Assembly (NCBI GenBank): GCA_020744425.1 | Contig: JAGMUV010000001.1 | Location: 6,882,001 to 6,946,000, forward strand | Reading direction: 5' to 3' | Origin: Dactylonectria macrodidyma | Taxonomy: Eukaryota > Ascomycota > Sordariomycetes > Hypocreales > Nectriaceae | DNA: 64,000 nucleotides | Shown here: positions 35,114-46,040 of the stretch, in pieces | Layout of the letters: each line of letters opens with the position of its first letter | How positions within the stretch are numbered: the stretch's first letter is position 1 | Program-made: the position numbers and the translations under genes | The notes under the pieces: model-generated | What the model was told of the DNA's origin: nothing | The model's database searches: none | What the model saw: only the letters and a program-made list of their open reading frames with translations

Positions 35114-35569
35114 GATTGATGATTACGCGTGCGGAGTTTGATGGAGATGGCAGGGGAGTTTTGATCATAAAAGAATATCTAGTTAATTATGTAGACTACA
35201 GGCCCGTGAACAGGTTTATGATTAGTGTCATAGAGAGTCCCGCAATCATTGGAGAATGGATTGCATTCATCGTATCTCCCAGCTACAGAGGACACAGCTG
35301 TTGGAAAATGGGAGAAAGATTGCATTGCACCCGTTGTACTAATTCATGTGCCCTTCCTGAACAAATAAATCACATAACAGGCATACTCTGCCATGAATCT
35401 AGACGCCTATGATTTCCCTTCTCGCCTATGATCCTGAGTTGATGCTGCTTTAACCTGAGCTCGGGGTGAGCTTGAGTGAGCCAACAAGAAATGTGTGCCT
35501 GCCGTCTCTCGTTTCGGCCCCCAGCAACTGACAAAAATAGAACAACTTTACACACAAAGTAGTCTCTCT
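35114..35569. other. 3' flank, no gene
   Basis: The open frame 35110-35412 has no motif and directly follows the SDR stop. Nothing else seen. Confidence 0.35.
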
Positions 35570-35945
35570 AATGCTCGCGTATATACTCATATTGAATATT
35601 GCTTATCTTAAAAGCAAACTTCTATTAAATTAATAATAAATATATAATATTATATTTTCGATTACTCATATATTCTTTTAATTATATTAAGGCTTTTATA
35701 GACTTTATAATAGGATCTATATTATAAGAACTAATTAATTATCTTTAAATATTTACTTTAAGTAATTCCTTATTTAGGTAATTAAAGTATATAAATAGTA
35801 AGTCTAATATAGCCTATAGCTAGGTTCCTTACTACTATAGAACCTAAAGAAACTAACTCTACTAATAGTAGACTACCTTAATCTGCCCTATTAGTAATAA
35901 GAATATTATTAGTTAGTCTACTAATTATAACACTAAGCTAAGCAT
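35570..35945. repeat. AT-rich, RIP-like block (decayed repeat)
   Basis: About 375 bp made almost wholly of A and T with very many TA dinucleotides (for example TTAATAATAAATATATAAT) and few CA or TG, in contrast to the balanced composition on both sides. That bias is the usual mark of repeat-induced point mutation on a former transposon. No terminal repeats or coding remains can be read. Confidence 0.6.
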
Positions 35946-37378
35946 ATCCACATCTAGGCGCCTTTACATAGCTGATGTTAACCGGAGGGAAGGATCGGCC
36001 CTTCCTTGAGATGGAAGGTCGGGTATGATGGTGGGGGCCTAAGATGATCGTGGCGAGAAGGCATTAGATGGAATTCTCGGTAGCTAATGAAGATAGTGGA
36101 GTTTAGGCCTCTTAACGTGAAGTTGCAGCGCATGCTTGCGCCTCGGGAGAACGGCGAGAGCGTCTCGTACGAAGGATGATCATATGACGTTTGAATACGG
36201 CCCTAACCGATCAGAATGGTATACTTAACCCCTGACGTCGTGATATCTCTGGAGCCACCGAAGTTAGTGCCTTTCTCGCTGCGCTAGATAAACAATGTCT
36301 AACTTTATCCTCGGGTTGATCGAGAAGGACCCGCGGAGTGGTCAGGCGCTTCCGATTGTGATGTCTCGGGTTTGCCGCTTTTCCGTTGACTGTAGTTCTC
36401 GTGTTGTGAGATGCCTATTGAGAAGAGTGAGAGACGCAGGTCACTAGCTGTAGGGTCACTGGTAGGGGTCATGTAGGTGTAAGATTAATCTCTGGCCCTC
36501 TATCCTAGGGCCTAGGTCTGCTATAAATGCCTTCGTCAGGTGCCTTGCCAGTGAGTCGCCCGGGGCACGCTGGTGCCGCCTCCGGGGCACGTGACACGTG
36601 TCATCAACACTCCGTGATGCTCTGACAGCGTGCGACAACGCTCCTGACTCTCCCTCGCTTCCATTTCCGGCGCTCCTATCAGCCCGTCCGGAGTCTGCCT
36701 TGCTTTTGTCTCGTATTGAACGTCAGGAACGTCTATCATACGCCCTTCATGGAGCGGAGACATTTCCGATTTGTAACTTTTAGCTAATTGGCGTAAGTGC
36801 TATCCCCTGACTAGCTGAACAACTGAGATTCTCCAAGTTCTTAGCATCGCCACTCTTGGTCCCATTGCTATGCATATCAGGAAAGGGATATTTCCCTCCA
36901 ACCTGCCTTGACTGGGCGTGATTCAAGGCTCACTAAGTGGAAGAACTCGGCTTCGTTCGCTGGTACAAGACAAGGCCATCACATGAGCGTCGTTTCCCCA
37001 ACTTTGCTGATCCATAAGACGCGTCATGCGGTTTGTATTGAGTTTGAAGGTGTTGAAAAAAGGATTTGTGGAGTTATCAAGCTCCTCTGGCGGTTAGCAG
37101 CTGAGCCATGCCCTTCTTGATTTCGGGTGAGAGGCTGCCATCGAACTTTCAACATGATGGAAACTAGAGTCATTCCCCGTCCTTTGTTGCTCTATTCGCG
37201 GAGGGGGTGACTCAACATGATTGACTGCTGCTAACCGGAAGGGAATGATATAGTGCATGGGTTATTTCGAGATGGTCTTGGAGGATGCTAACAGTAAGGT
37301 TTGGCCTCTTTCCCTTCCTCTTCATGATGAATTCATGGCTCGTCTTATTCGTCTATGCCATGTCTCAACCCAACCAGT
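35946..37378. other. Intergenic region, possible element remnant
   Basis: No gene supported. At 36585-36605 two CACGTG hexamers lie 2 bp apart within a TGACACGTGTCA palindrome. A short plus-strand frame near 36600-36783 has no recognised motif. The region between the AT-rich block and the dehydrogenase may include the remains of a mobile element, but no ends are visible. Confidence 0.35.
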
Positions 37379-38516
37379 CTATTGCTTCGCATGCTTCTCG
37401 TTCACAAGCACATACCGATACCGCGCCTTGCCCGCCTCCATATCCACGACCGCCTGGTTCGCGTCCCTCAGCGACCTCTTCTCGACCCACGGCTTCACCC
37501 CCTTGTCCACCGCCAGCTGCAGCATCTCCTCAATGTCCCTCGGCGACCCGATGGCGCTCCCCCCAATCTTGAGCCCGCTCGTGATGAGCGAGAAGGCGTT
37601 GACGGGCGGCAGCTCCCCGCCGTCCGGGGCGCCGACTTGGATGAAGACGCCGCCGCACCGCAGCAGCCTCAGGTAGTCTGTCAGGGGCATCCTCGGGCTC
37701 GAGACGGTGCACACGATCAGGTCGATGGACTTGGCGTTCCGGCCGGCCCAGTCCTCGTCGTCGTCGGTGGCGATGTACGCGTCCGCGCCCAGAGCCAGCA
37801 CCTCTTCCCTCTTGGACGCCTTGCGCGAGATGCCCACCACTTTATCCGCGCCGAGGGCCTTGGCGAACAGCACGCCAAAGTGGCCCAGCCCTCCGACGCC
37901 CACGATGCCGGCCGTCTTTCCCGGCCCACAGCCATTGTTGCGCAAGGGCGTGTAGACTGTGACGCCGCCGCAGAGCATCGGCGCCGCATCCTCCGAGGCT
38001 AGCCCATCGGGGATCTTGACGACGAAGCGCGAGTCGGTGCGGTTGTAGTCGGCGTACCCGCCGTACGACTTGCCGACGTCGCCGGGGTACACGGACCCGT
38101 AGGTGTTGACGGCACCCACGGAGCAGTAGTTGGGCCGGCCGGTCGAGCACTCCGGGCAGTCGTCGCGGAGGCAGCTCCGGGCCTGGGCGCCGACACCGAC
38201 GCGGTCCCCGACGCGGATGTTCTTGACGTTGCTGCCGACGCGGACGGCCTTGCCGACGATCTCGTGGCCGACGCAGCAGGCTGCTCAAGGTTAGTCTCTA
38301 CAACGATCAAGAACAAGAGGCCAACGTACGGTAGGGCGTCTCTCCCCAGCCGGAGCGCAGCGTGTGAATGTCGGAGCCGCAGATCGCGCAGTGCGTGATC
38401 TGGATGTCCACGTCGTCGTCCTCCCACTTCTTGGGCTCAAACGTGCCCCACTCCATCCTTCCGTTGGCGGCGTCGGGTGAGTGGCCGAGCCAGCCCTGGA
38501 ACTGGTAGTCGGTCAT
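37379..38516 (-). CDS. Zinc-dependent alcohol dehydrogenase, cinnamyl-alcohol-dehydrogenase type
   Basis: Exons 38516-38330 and 38280-37379 (49-bp intron) give 362 residues. The MDR fold is clear. The catalytic zinc site has CGSD at 46-49 and GHE at 67-69. The structural zinc loop has CLRDDCPECSTGRPNYC with all four cysteines. The cofactor motif is GVGGLGHFG, followed by a basic SRKASKREE segment that points to NADPH. It resembles fungal and yeast NADP-dependent CAD/ADH6-type enzymes that interconvert aromatic or aliphatic aldehydes and alcohols. First member of the oxidoreductase cluster. CATATAGCCGG lies 298 bp upstream of its start. High GC coding sequence. Confidence 0.9.
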
Positions 38517-38699
38517 GATGATTTAAACCTGGTGCGCTGGGATCTGATGGTTGTTGTTTCTGCAGATTGTCTGCTTGGAATTTATCAGCAACCAGAGATG
38601 CAGCCCCATCTCGCCTGGCCCTTGATGAAACCGGAGTTTCCTCTCGGACATTGGTGCTTGGTGGACGAGATCGGGAACCGTTTCCCTACGGGCGAGAAT

Positions 38700-38930
38700 T
38701 TTGCGTCGAGTAGCCCAGTCTTTGACTTTCGGGAAATAAATTCCGAGAGCCATCAAAAACATTTATAATACTTGTCTCTCTTGCCAATAGTCCCGGTCGG
38801 AAATGCCGTCAGCCATATAGCCGGATTCTCCACTCACCCGAGCTGGTAACCCATTTTCGGGAACCGCCCTCCGCATAGGCTATACCAAGGTTTGCTCTTG
38901 CTGTTTTAAATCTTGAAAACAATACAGGAG
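38700..38930. promoter_or_regulatory. Upstream segment similar to that of the Dabb gene
   Basis: Collinear similarity with 54930-55135 over about 200 bp. Shared blocks in order are GTAGCCC; GACTTYCGGGAA..AAAT.CCG.; CAGCCATATAGCCGGA; CACTCAC; GGCTATACCAAG.TTTGCTCT; and TTAAAT. Here it lies upstream of the minus-strand dehydrogenase but is oriented as if to drive a plus-strand gene. It may be a duplicated promoter or a shared repeat. Confidence 0.6.
38814..38824 (+). promoter_or_regulatory. Cluster motif CATATAGCCGG, site 1
   Basis: Exact copy, 298 bp upstream of the alcohol dehydrogenase start (38516, minus strand). One of seven sites in the cluster. The CCGG/CGG end fits half-site preferences of zinc-cluster regulators. 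Confidence 0.65.
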
Positions 38931-39547
38931 ACGCTAGCCGGTAGCGGCTCGCGCATCGAGCCTTGAGGAACGAGGTTGGCTATGGGTGTGGCTATTTGCA
39001 GTTTGCCATATGCCAGGCAGTGTCGCCGACAGGAAAACAACATCAACACGTAACCCATCTTCAAGACCATTGTTAACGACCCGGGCTGTGGACCAACTGC
39101 CATACCCGGTTGGTTTATTCGCCACGCAGCCCTCCCAGAAATGTTTATGCACGGTTGCCCTGGTTCGTTTTTCGAGCTTCTTATCCAAGTGAAGGAAACG
39201 TGTAACTACAGGTACGTCCTGAATATGTGCCGTCAAAGAGGTTGGGAAAACAGTCGTAATGGATTTAATAGAGTTAAAATATGCGGCTAGCAGCCATATA
39301 AAGGAGGGCAGTTGTTAGGTTTTTTTTTTCTATGATAGTATTCTAGTCCCTACTGAAGCCTCGAACTCGCGAGCTATACTGCATTAGTCTATGTCTCTCC
39401 CAACTCTCAAGGTACATCAAGGATGATAACTGCATTCCAGGTATGTGTCCTTACTTCTCGGTTCGGCATAACGAGGTTCAACTCCTGGTTCAGGCCATTC
39501 CTCTTCTAGACCGGCTTTGTTGATCGCATCCTATCGGATGTGGCTAA

Positions 39548-40048
39548 TTACATTGCAAGTAGGGAGAAGTCGCCACTCGGCGGGCCTTGATAAATGACCC
39601 GGCGCTCAGTAATCCTCCAATCCTCTCGACCATCATAGACAGCCTTGACAAGCTTGTCTTTGTACATGCCGCGAGCAGTAAATGACCTCCCCTCATCTTC
39701 GCCCTTGCCAAAGTGCACAGCTCTACCATACGTGGTTGCGTCAGCTGTCGTTTCCCCCGTAAGCTCAATGAGCTGTGTGCTGAGAGCATGTTGCGTCTCT
39801 AGGGCGCCAACCATGCTCTTTATTTTTTTTCTCTGAGTGCTGGAAGACCTTCAAAAGTGCCGATGGGTTCGGGGAAATGCGCCTTAACGGTGTCACTGAA
39901 AACTTTGGAAAGGAGGTCCCAGTCTCCGAGATCGATCGCAATACTGTATCGTGCAATGCAGTTGCGAATCAGGCGCCTTCACCAGTGAGACGCTGAAGCA
40001 GGAATAACTCGTACTGAGCTGTTGGTTTTGCAATGTGGACTCGATCAT
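39548..40048 (-). pseudogene. SnoaL-like (NTF2-fold) protein, frameshifted
   Basis: Minus-strand pieces align as one SnoaL-like polypeptide: RNCIARYSIAIDLGDWDLL and EPIGTFEGLPAL, then after a frame change ALETQHALSTQLIELTG, ATTYGRAVHFGKGEDEG and the C-terminal YQGPPSGDFSLLAM. The change falls in a run of eight A (minus strand) near 39825, so one base is missing relative to an open frame. Farther upstream the N-terminal piece (from an ATG at 40048) also loses frame near 39975. SnoaL-like proteins are small NTF2-fold enzymes or binding proteins in polyketide and catabolic clusters. The homopolymer could hide an assembly error, but two breaks favour a pseudogene. Confidence 0.6.
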
Positions 40049-40303
40049 ACGGAATATCCGTTTCTGACGTACACCTCTCCAAGATTCTGTTATGGAGAAA
40101 CTGAGGTTTCCTTGGGATTTAGAAACTCCAAACAAGTTATCTATTCGAATCTCGGAAGCTGTTTGCTTCACTGATCTTGGCAACAATCGCCAAGGTGTTC
40201 GGAATTGTGAAGCGTGTCACAAAATCTCGCCTTGGACTTGCGACATGGAAATGCGACCTGGGTAGTGGGGGGTTCTCCAGCTCACAGGTTTTACTTGAAG
40301 CAA

Positions 40304-40382
40304 CCGTTGGCTCACCGTAGGGCAAGCCCCAAGGCTTACTTAGTTGGATCGCCTTGGGGCTTGCCCCACCATGGGCCAACGG
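40304..40382. repeat. Inverted repeat, 32-bp arms, 15-bp loop
   Basis: The core arms GGGCAAGCCCCAAGGC (40320-40335) and GCCTTGGGGCTTGCCC (40351-40366) are perfect complements separated by 15 bp. Complementarity continues outward with a few mismatches to CCGTTGG at 40304 and CCAACGG at 40382. Non-coding. It could be a fold-back element remnant or a strong hairpin. Confidence 0.85.
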
Positions 40383-40915
40383 GTATATGAAGTTTTACAT
40401 TCGAGGTGGCTTCATCGGCTGCTCAAAAGGACCTTTAATCTTCCCTTTTCGTTCTCAATCGTCTTGAAATGGTGTGTGGACTTCTGGTATTACAACAGGT
40501 GCCACATTTAGTTTCACGGCACACGTCACGGTCGTGCTGAGCGCGACCCTGGTGGCGGAGGAATGGGACTACTTCCCGGAGCCTGCTCTTCCAGTGACGA
40601 AGGCACCAGAGTCAGTAGTCCCGCCACTATCCCGGTCCCTCACATCTTGACCGACCTGCTGAGTTACACCAAACGAGCCCGTACAGTTAATGGGCATGCG
40701 GCGACTCGGTCTTCATCTGTTCACGATAGGCAGATGAAGTTAGTCAATCACCGGAAGAATCGCGGCTACATGAAGCATAGATACATCCGTTTGCTGTAGT
40801 AGTGTTATAGGCTTTTCCTTCCCCCTTGCAAACCCTGGCGCGGGGCTCTCCGGCCGACGTTGAAAGGGGTACACCCTATCGGTATCTGTCATTTGCCCAT
40901 TCATTTTCTTTGCCT

Positions 40916-41477
40916 TTACTGAGCAGCATCCATGGTCGCCATACGATCGAAGCTCAAGTCCAAAATCTCGACCACATTTCCCCACGGGTCCTTTACGTAC
41001 ACACAGGTTGCCGCTCCCCCTGCGACCTTAACCGCGTCCCCCTGTCTACTTCCTCCGCTCTGAACGATCGTCCCGGCCAGCGCTTCGGGGTTGGGGTCCG
41101 TCACGCAGATGTGGAAGAAGCCCGCGCGGTTATACTCGAAGTCGACGGCATTCGCCTTGAACCCCGGGTCGAGGAACTGGAACACCTCGAAGCCGACGCC
41201 GTTACCCGTCGCCATGTAAGCCAGCTTGACCTCGTGGAGGTTGTCGCCGTAGATGGCGAAGATGGCAGCCGAGGGGTTCTCCGACCGCTTGATGTGGAAA
41301 ATGCGATCGCCAATGACTTGGAAGCCGAGGATCTCATTGTACCATTTTGTGACGGCTTCGATGTCGTTTACCGAGACCGCAACATGGTTGATCGGTCGAG
41401 TGTAAGTCTAGGGTTCATGGTCAGCATGGTCAGCGTTGTCAGCTAGGCCGGAGATCGGGAGCACAAACAGTCGACAT
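40916..41477 (-). CDS. VOC-family (glyoxalase/bleomycin-resistance fold) protein, 166 aa
   Basis: Exon 1 is only nine bases (41477-41469, M-S-T), then a 61-bp intron, then exon 2 (41407-40916). The protein has the paired beta-alpha-beta-beta-beta modules of the vicinal oxygen chelate superfamily. Module one has PINHVAVSVNDIEAVTKWY and ILGFQVIGDR; module two has GFFHICVTDPNPEALA and CVYVKDPWGNVVEIL. Candidate metal ligands are H in NHVAV, the E of VKLAYM-EVF context, H in FFHIC and E in VVEIL. Such enzymes act as lactoylglutathione lyases, ring-cleaving dioxygenases or epimerases; the substrate cannot be inferred. Divergent from the aldo-keto reductase with about 500 bp between starts. The tiny first exon is the least certain part. 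Confidence 0.75.
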
Positions 41478-41975
41478 GGCCTCCTTGTTCCCAATGGACA
41501 ACCTTTGGATGCTTTGAAAATATTAGATTCGGGGTAATAAATCATTGCCGTTTCTGGTGAATGGGAAGGCGACAATATAAACGACGTTGACCTTCAGCCC
41601 ATCCAGCAAAGAGCCCCGGGCTTTGGCACTCCCGGTTATGACGCGAAAGGAGAAGTTACGGCTATCTGCGAGGTTCTATCCGGGTGGGGATATAGCCCTC
41701 GATATTAGCGAGGTAAGATCCCGAGCACCGGGCCCGGGGACTGGTCAATGTTAGGTCTTCGTATAAGCTCCTTGCTCTCGGGTCTCCAGTTCGCGGCTCG
41801 CTTTCTCCATACCAGACAGACACCGCCTGTTCCTGTCGTTGTTAAAAGGTATATTGGTCGGCGCGTTTCAAGCAGTAAAAACTTGCAAGGCAGCCCTTCA
41901 TCTCCAGACGGCGCGGAAACGTGATCTCAAGCGCTTACTAACTTCTTCATTGACAATTTGCAATCTTCTCTCGCC
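41478..41975. promoter_or_regulatory. Divergent promoter region, VOC and aldo-keto reductase genes
   Basis: Shared upstream region of two cluster genes. It has no exact copy of CATATAGCCG; the nearest is GGATATAGCCCTCG at about 41688-41701. No coding frame. Confidence 0.4.
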
Positions 41976-43143
41976 ATGGCCGACGTTCCCAAGTGCACCA
42001 AGATGTTCAAGCTGAACAATGGTAAGTTTGGTGCGAAGAGTAAATTCTGGGGAGCACAGGGACTAATCACTTTTGACGGTCAGGCACGTACATGCCAGCC
42101 GTTGGTCTGGGCAGTTGGCAAGGTGAATAAACCCCACGTATTCAAGGATGGCTCGCTCATTGACGACTGGTTAGGCCGCCTTGGCACGGACGACGAGAAG
42201 GCTCTCGAAGAGTCCATCATTTACGCCCTCCAGAACGGTTACCGCCTGATCGATACGGCCCAGTACTATGGGATCGAGTCAGTCGTTGGCCGCGCTGTCC
42301 GAAACAGCGGCGTCCCGCGGTCTGAAATCACCGTCGTCACCAAGTTCTGGGGAAACTACCATAATAACGTCGCCGCCGCGCTCGAGACTTCCCTGAGGGA
42401 CCTCGATCTTGACTATATTGACGTCTTCCTCATGCACTGGCCGTGGGCTACAACGCCGGACGGGAAACCCCTCCGGATCCACGAGTCCCCGACCTTTGTT
42501 GAGACTTGGAAGCTCATGGAGAAGCTGGTGGGTAACACGTGCAGGGGAATCGGGGTATGCAACTTCACCCAGAAGACCCTGAGCGTGCTACTTGAACACG
42601 CCACCATTGTGCCGGCCATCAACCAGGTTGAGCTTCATGCGCTCAATCCCTGCCTCAAGCTGGTCCCATACTGCCAGTCGAAGGGAATTCATGTCATGGG
42701 CTGGGGGTAAGTCAAGTTATCGGAAAATCTGTCACTTTGACTTGGACCACGGAGTTGGCTGACATGTTGTTTCACACAGAACCCTGGGAGGAGACAGCCA
42801 GGTGGCCAAGGACCACATCCTGAAGAACGACATCTTCACAGACATTGCCCAGAAGCACAACTCGTCCCCGGGTACAGTCTCGCTGTCGTGGGCCGTGCAA
42901 CGGGGCACGACGGTCATTCCCAAGAGCAGTTCCAAGACGCGCATCGTCAGCAACATCAAGCACATCATTTTGGACGAGGAAGACATGGCTAAGATCAATG
43001 ATGCTCACAACAAGATCGAGCAGCATAGGATTTGTAATATCCATCATCTGCTGTGGATTGAGCTGGATGGCAGGCGAACACTGCACGGGTGGACCGAGGT
43101 CGACTTTGGCTGGGAGGACAAGCAGGGCAACTGGTTGACATGA
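41976..43143 (+). CDS. Aldo-keto reductase
   Basis: Exons 41976-42021, 42084-42122, 42175-42706 and 42780-43143 give 326 residues. The (beta/alpha)8 AKR fold is recognised by GLGSWQ at the N-terminus. The catalytic tetrad is complete: D55 and Y60 (DTAQYY), K85 (VVTKFWG) and H116 (LMHWPW). Other family marks are GVCNFTQ, INQVELHALNP, GTTVIPKS for the NADPH phosphate, and a C-terminal loop of about 40 residues (HGWTEVDFGWED) that shapes substrate choice. These enzymes reduce aldehydes, ketones and aldoses with NADPH. In this context it could act on a sugar or aldehyde intermediate, which is an inference. Confidence 0.9.
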
Positions 43144-43294
43144 ACGTAGGCACAAGATGGAGATTGCGCATAGCCGTACTGCCGTCGTGCACGGCATGGA
43201 TCAAGTTTACGGGGATGTCTTGTTCAAAATAGTTGATCGAGTCTTCCATAGGGTTATGGACATACCCCTTCGGACGAGCACATGTAACGCACCG

Positions 43295-45661
43295 CTAAAG
43301 ATTGAACCAAGGCATGCCCGACCTATCGTCGAATTCAGAACTCATGGCCATTAACGATGAAGGGTTCGGCTCCGTGTCGAACAGGCTGCCCAGCACAGGG
43401 TGATTCTGCCACATGTCGCCCAGTGGGAACAGGCCCGTCATGCTTGCGTCGACGCAGCCAGCGCCGTTGAGGTTTGGCAAGAGAGTGTCCGGGCCATTCG
43501 AAGCGTGATTTTCTGGGAAGAAGTAAGGGTTCAGGGCGAAGAGGCTCTTGTCGAAGAGCTGGGTGAACCACGGGCTGGGATCCCAAGTCTCCCGGCTGGC
43601 TTGGAACACCATTTTGCAATTTGTGAGCCCCGATATGCCCAGCTGCGCAATCATCGGGTTGGAACTCTTGGTCTGCATGTAGCAGACCACGGCAGCCACG
43701 AAGACACCATGGAACAGTTCGTGGGGAGCAAGCAGAATTTCGGATCTCGTTACGACGGAGCAGGCGACCAGGGCAATCTGCTGTGCAGCTTGATTGGTTG
43801 CTTCCTGGGCCATGCTGTCCTCAGAGGGTGCATCTGACTGATGGGTCTGCATCGGTTCCGCTGAACCGCTACCAAGGTACGTCAGGATGACGAGGTAGTT
43901 ATACATAGTGGACAAAGTGCAAGCAAAGATGTTCAGGTTCTCGCCTACATTTCCGGGCCAGCTCAACTCAGGGGGGAGCTGGCTGCGCCAGTCAGCTAGC
44001 ATCTGCCTCAGCAAGGCCGAATCCAAGGATGGCTCTCTTCGGGGCTGAAAGCGCGCCATGATTATGCGGCGCAGGATGATGGTCAGCTTGGTTACCTGGA
44101 TTTGGTATAACATGGAGTAACGAGAATGCTGGCTCGCCGGACGCTCCGACGATGCCAAGTCGTGCTCGAAGTCTGCGGGCGAAAGGGCGTCCACGTCACA
44201 GTGGTCGAGGTTCACCTTGAACGGACGGCCGATCAGCGCAGCTGACGACGCATCTCGCACCACCAAGACCCACCAAAGCCGCTTGAGGAGGCTCCTATCC
44301 TGAGGCTTGATGTTTGTTCTAATCATGGACCTGTGGCAGCCGATGGTCTCTGCTATAGTGACACCCATTCCGATCCAAGAGTAGAAGTTCCAGGTGTCAT
44401 TCGGGCCGCCACCCCAGAAGCTCATCAGGATAGCGACTTGGAGCAGCACTATCTTGTTGCTTTCGTAGCCAACATCGAAGAGCGCCTTGGCCTTGGAGTA
44501 GAAGAGCCACCGCGCCTGCTGCCGGCTATCGAATCCTGCCCTGTAGAGGACGCCGAGAGGACAGAAGGTGGCAGAGACGGAGCACAGGGCGTGGAGCAGT
44601 ATCCAGGGCGTCCTGCGCGACTTGTGCTGCTCAAGGTACTCTTGGCGGTTGACGATGGGATATATGGGAAACACGCTGTCAAGGAAGACACCGACGAGCG
44701 CGTCCAAGGTGTCGCTGGAGGGGGCGCTAAAGGCTCCCTTTGTTTCGAGAAAGGCAAGCTCCTCGGGGCGCATCCCTGGGGGGTGGCGGCGTCCCCTCGG
44801 TTCCGCGGCCTGCCCACTGGCCGGGTAAGGCGGTCCCGGGTGATGCAGCAACGGCGGCCCCGCGTGCTCGCCTTTGAGGTCTTTCAGCACGAGGGCGAGA
44901 GGAAAAGACTCCCCAAGGTATGTGATGGAGCACTTGTCTAGAACGTCTGAGCCCTCCCGGCGACCTCGGAGAAGATGGTCGAACATGGCGGCCCAGCTGA
45001 TGTCACTATAGGACGAGGCACTTCCGGGATCCGGGTCTCCGGATGGTATGTCGTGCATCGAGGAGGTACTGGGACCTGGCGCGGCTACCGGATCGGGGTC
45101 GACTCGATCCGGGTCCGGCATCAAGTCGAGTCCAATGCCATCTTGTTGAGTGTCGGGCAAGACAAGATGTTCAGGCGCCTCACCATGGGGTGAAGCGACT
45201 CCAGATGAGCCGCCGACGGAACCTCGCAGCCTCTGCTGCGTCGAAGGCTGTTGTCGGCCGTCGTGTGAGGGCGAGACAGGAGTAGTCGGTTCGACAGCGG
45301 CCATGCGCATAGCCGAGGGAGGGGCGTCATTCACGTCCAGCAGCCCGTTCGATGATGGCGGGACGGAGACATGGTTGTCGCCAGTGACACTGCTCTGCTC
45401 CGCGGCAGCAGACTGATGGCGCGCCTTGCGGGTGTAGATACCCCGGCGCGACTGGATCAGCCTGCAGTCAGGCTCCCGCCTCTCGAGGCACCTGGTACAA
45501 GGCGTTCCGCGCTCGCTCGCGTCGCACTTCACTCGTTTCTCGTTGCAGCGGCGACACGCTTTGGAGGCGCGGCAGCGGACCCCCGATCTTGGACGCGACT
45601 GTTTGAAGGCGGACGACGATGGTCGAGGTTGGGGTTGTGGCGACGGTGACGCCTCGGCCAT
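43295..45661 (-). CDS. Zn2Cys6 transcription factor, 788 aa
   Basis: Single exon. The N-terminal zinc cluster has C36, C39, C46, C55, C58 and C66 in the spacing C-x2-C-x6-C-x8-C-x2-C-x7-C. It is preceded by basic residues and followed by RRGIYTRKARHQ. A long Ser/Pro-rich linker follows (about 80-300). Then comes the fungal-specific transcription factor domain (PF04082-like), starting near LVGVFLDSVFPIYPIVNRQEYLEQH and including SWIGMGVTIAETIGCHRSM and LKRLWWVLVVRDASSAALIGRP. It sits in the middle of the oxidoreductase cluster, which suggests a pathway-specific activator. Proteins of this type bind CGG/CCG half-sites, and the recurring CATATAGCCGG upstream of cluster genes ends in such a half-site. 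Binding is a hypothesis. Confidence 0.9.
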   Translation of the reverse strand: MAEASPSPQPQPRPSSSAFKQSRPRSGVRCRASKACRRCNEKRVKCDASERGTPCTRCLERREPDCRLIQSRRGIYTRKARHQSAAAEQSSVTGDNHVSVPPSSNGLLDVNDAPPSAMRMAAVEPTTPVSPSHDGRQQPSTQQRLRGSVGGSSGVASPHGEAPEHLVLPDTQQDGIGLDLMPDPDRVDPDPVAAPGPSTSSMHDIPSGDPDPGSASSYSDISWAAMFDHLLRGRREGSDVLDKCSITYLGESFPLALVLKDLKGEHAGPPLLHHPGPPYPASGQAAEPRGRRHPPGMRPEELAFLETKGAFSAPSSDTLDALVGVFLDSVFPIYPIVNRQEYLEQHKSRRTPWILLHALCSVSATFCPLGVLYRAGFDSRQQARWLFYSKAKALFDVGYESNKIVLLQVAILMSFWGGGPNDTWNFYSWIGMGVTIAETIGCHRSMIRTNIKPQDRSLLKRLWWVLVVRDASSAALIGRPFKVNLDHCDVDALSPADFEHDLASSERPASQHSRYSMLYQIQVTKLTIILRRIIMARFQPRREPSLDSALLRQMLADWRSQLPPELSWPGNVGENLNIFACTLSTMYNYLVILTYLGSGSAEPMQTHQSDAPSEDSMAQEATNQAAQQIALVACSVVTRSEILLAPHELFHGVFVAAVVCYMQTKSSNPMIAQLGISGLTNCKMVFQASRETWDPSPWFTQLFDKSLFALNPYFFPENHASNGPDTLLPNLNGAGCVDASMTGLFPLGDMWQNHPVLGSLFDTEPNPSSLMAMSSEFDDRSGMPWFNL

Positions 45662-46040
45662 CTTGTTGTCATCCCTCTCTGTCTCGGTCCTGTTTCGATG
45701 GAAAGAATTACCAGCACGTACGCGGTAGGAGACAATGATGCAAAGGAGCTCACATACGGCTGGTCTTGAATGGGAAGAATGGGCCAGCCACGGATCAATC
45801 AGGTCGTCTACTCGTCACAGGATAAATAACCGAGGTGTAGAGGTGTAGGAGGCGGGATTATCCTCCGCAATGTCCAGGGACCTGAGCCGCCTGGAGTGTT
45901 GCGGCGAGTCCGCTAGTCATCGACCAATTCGATCGAGCGGAAAAATAGGCAATTTCTGGACTAGCAGGATACTGTACTAGCAAATCGACTTACACGCACT
46001 AGCGAGGCGTCAAGCATGGGTTTGTGTCCCCGCCTCCGGT

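Noticed and set aside
37355..38427. Several 90-215-codon frames on both strands over the alcohol dehydrogenase
   Set aside because: The high GC content of that gene keeps other frames open. Only the annotated frame has zinc and Rossmann motifs.
41688..41701. GGATATAGCCCTCG in the VOC/AKR divergent promoter as an eighth motif site
   Set aside because: It matches ATATAGCC only and lacks CCG. It is possible as a degenerate site but not counted.
44333..44941. 202-codon plus-strand frame opposite the zinc-cluster gene
   Set aside because: Antisense shadow in GC-rich coding sequence with no domain.
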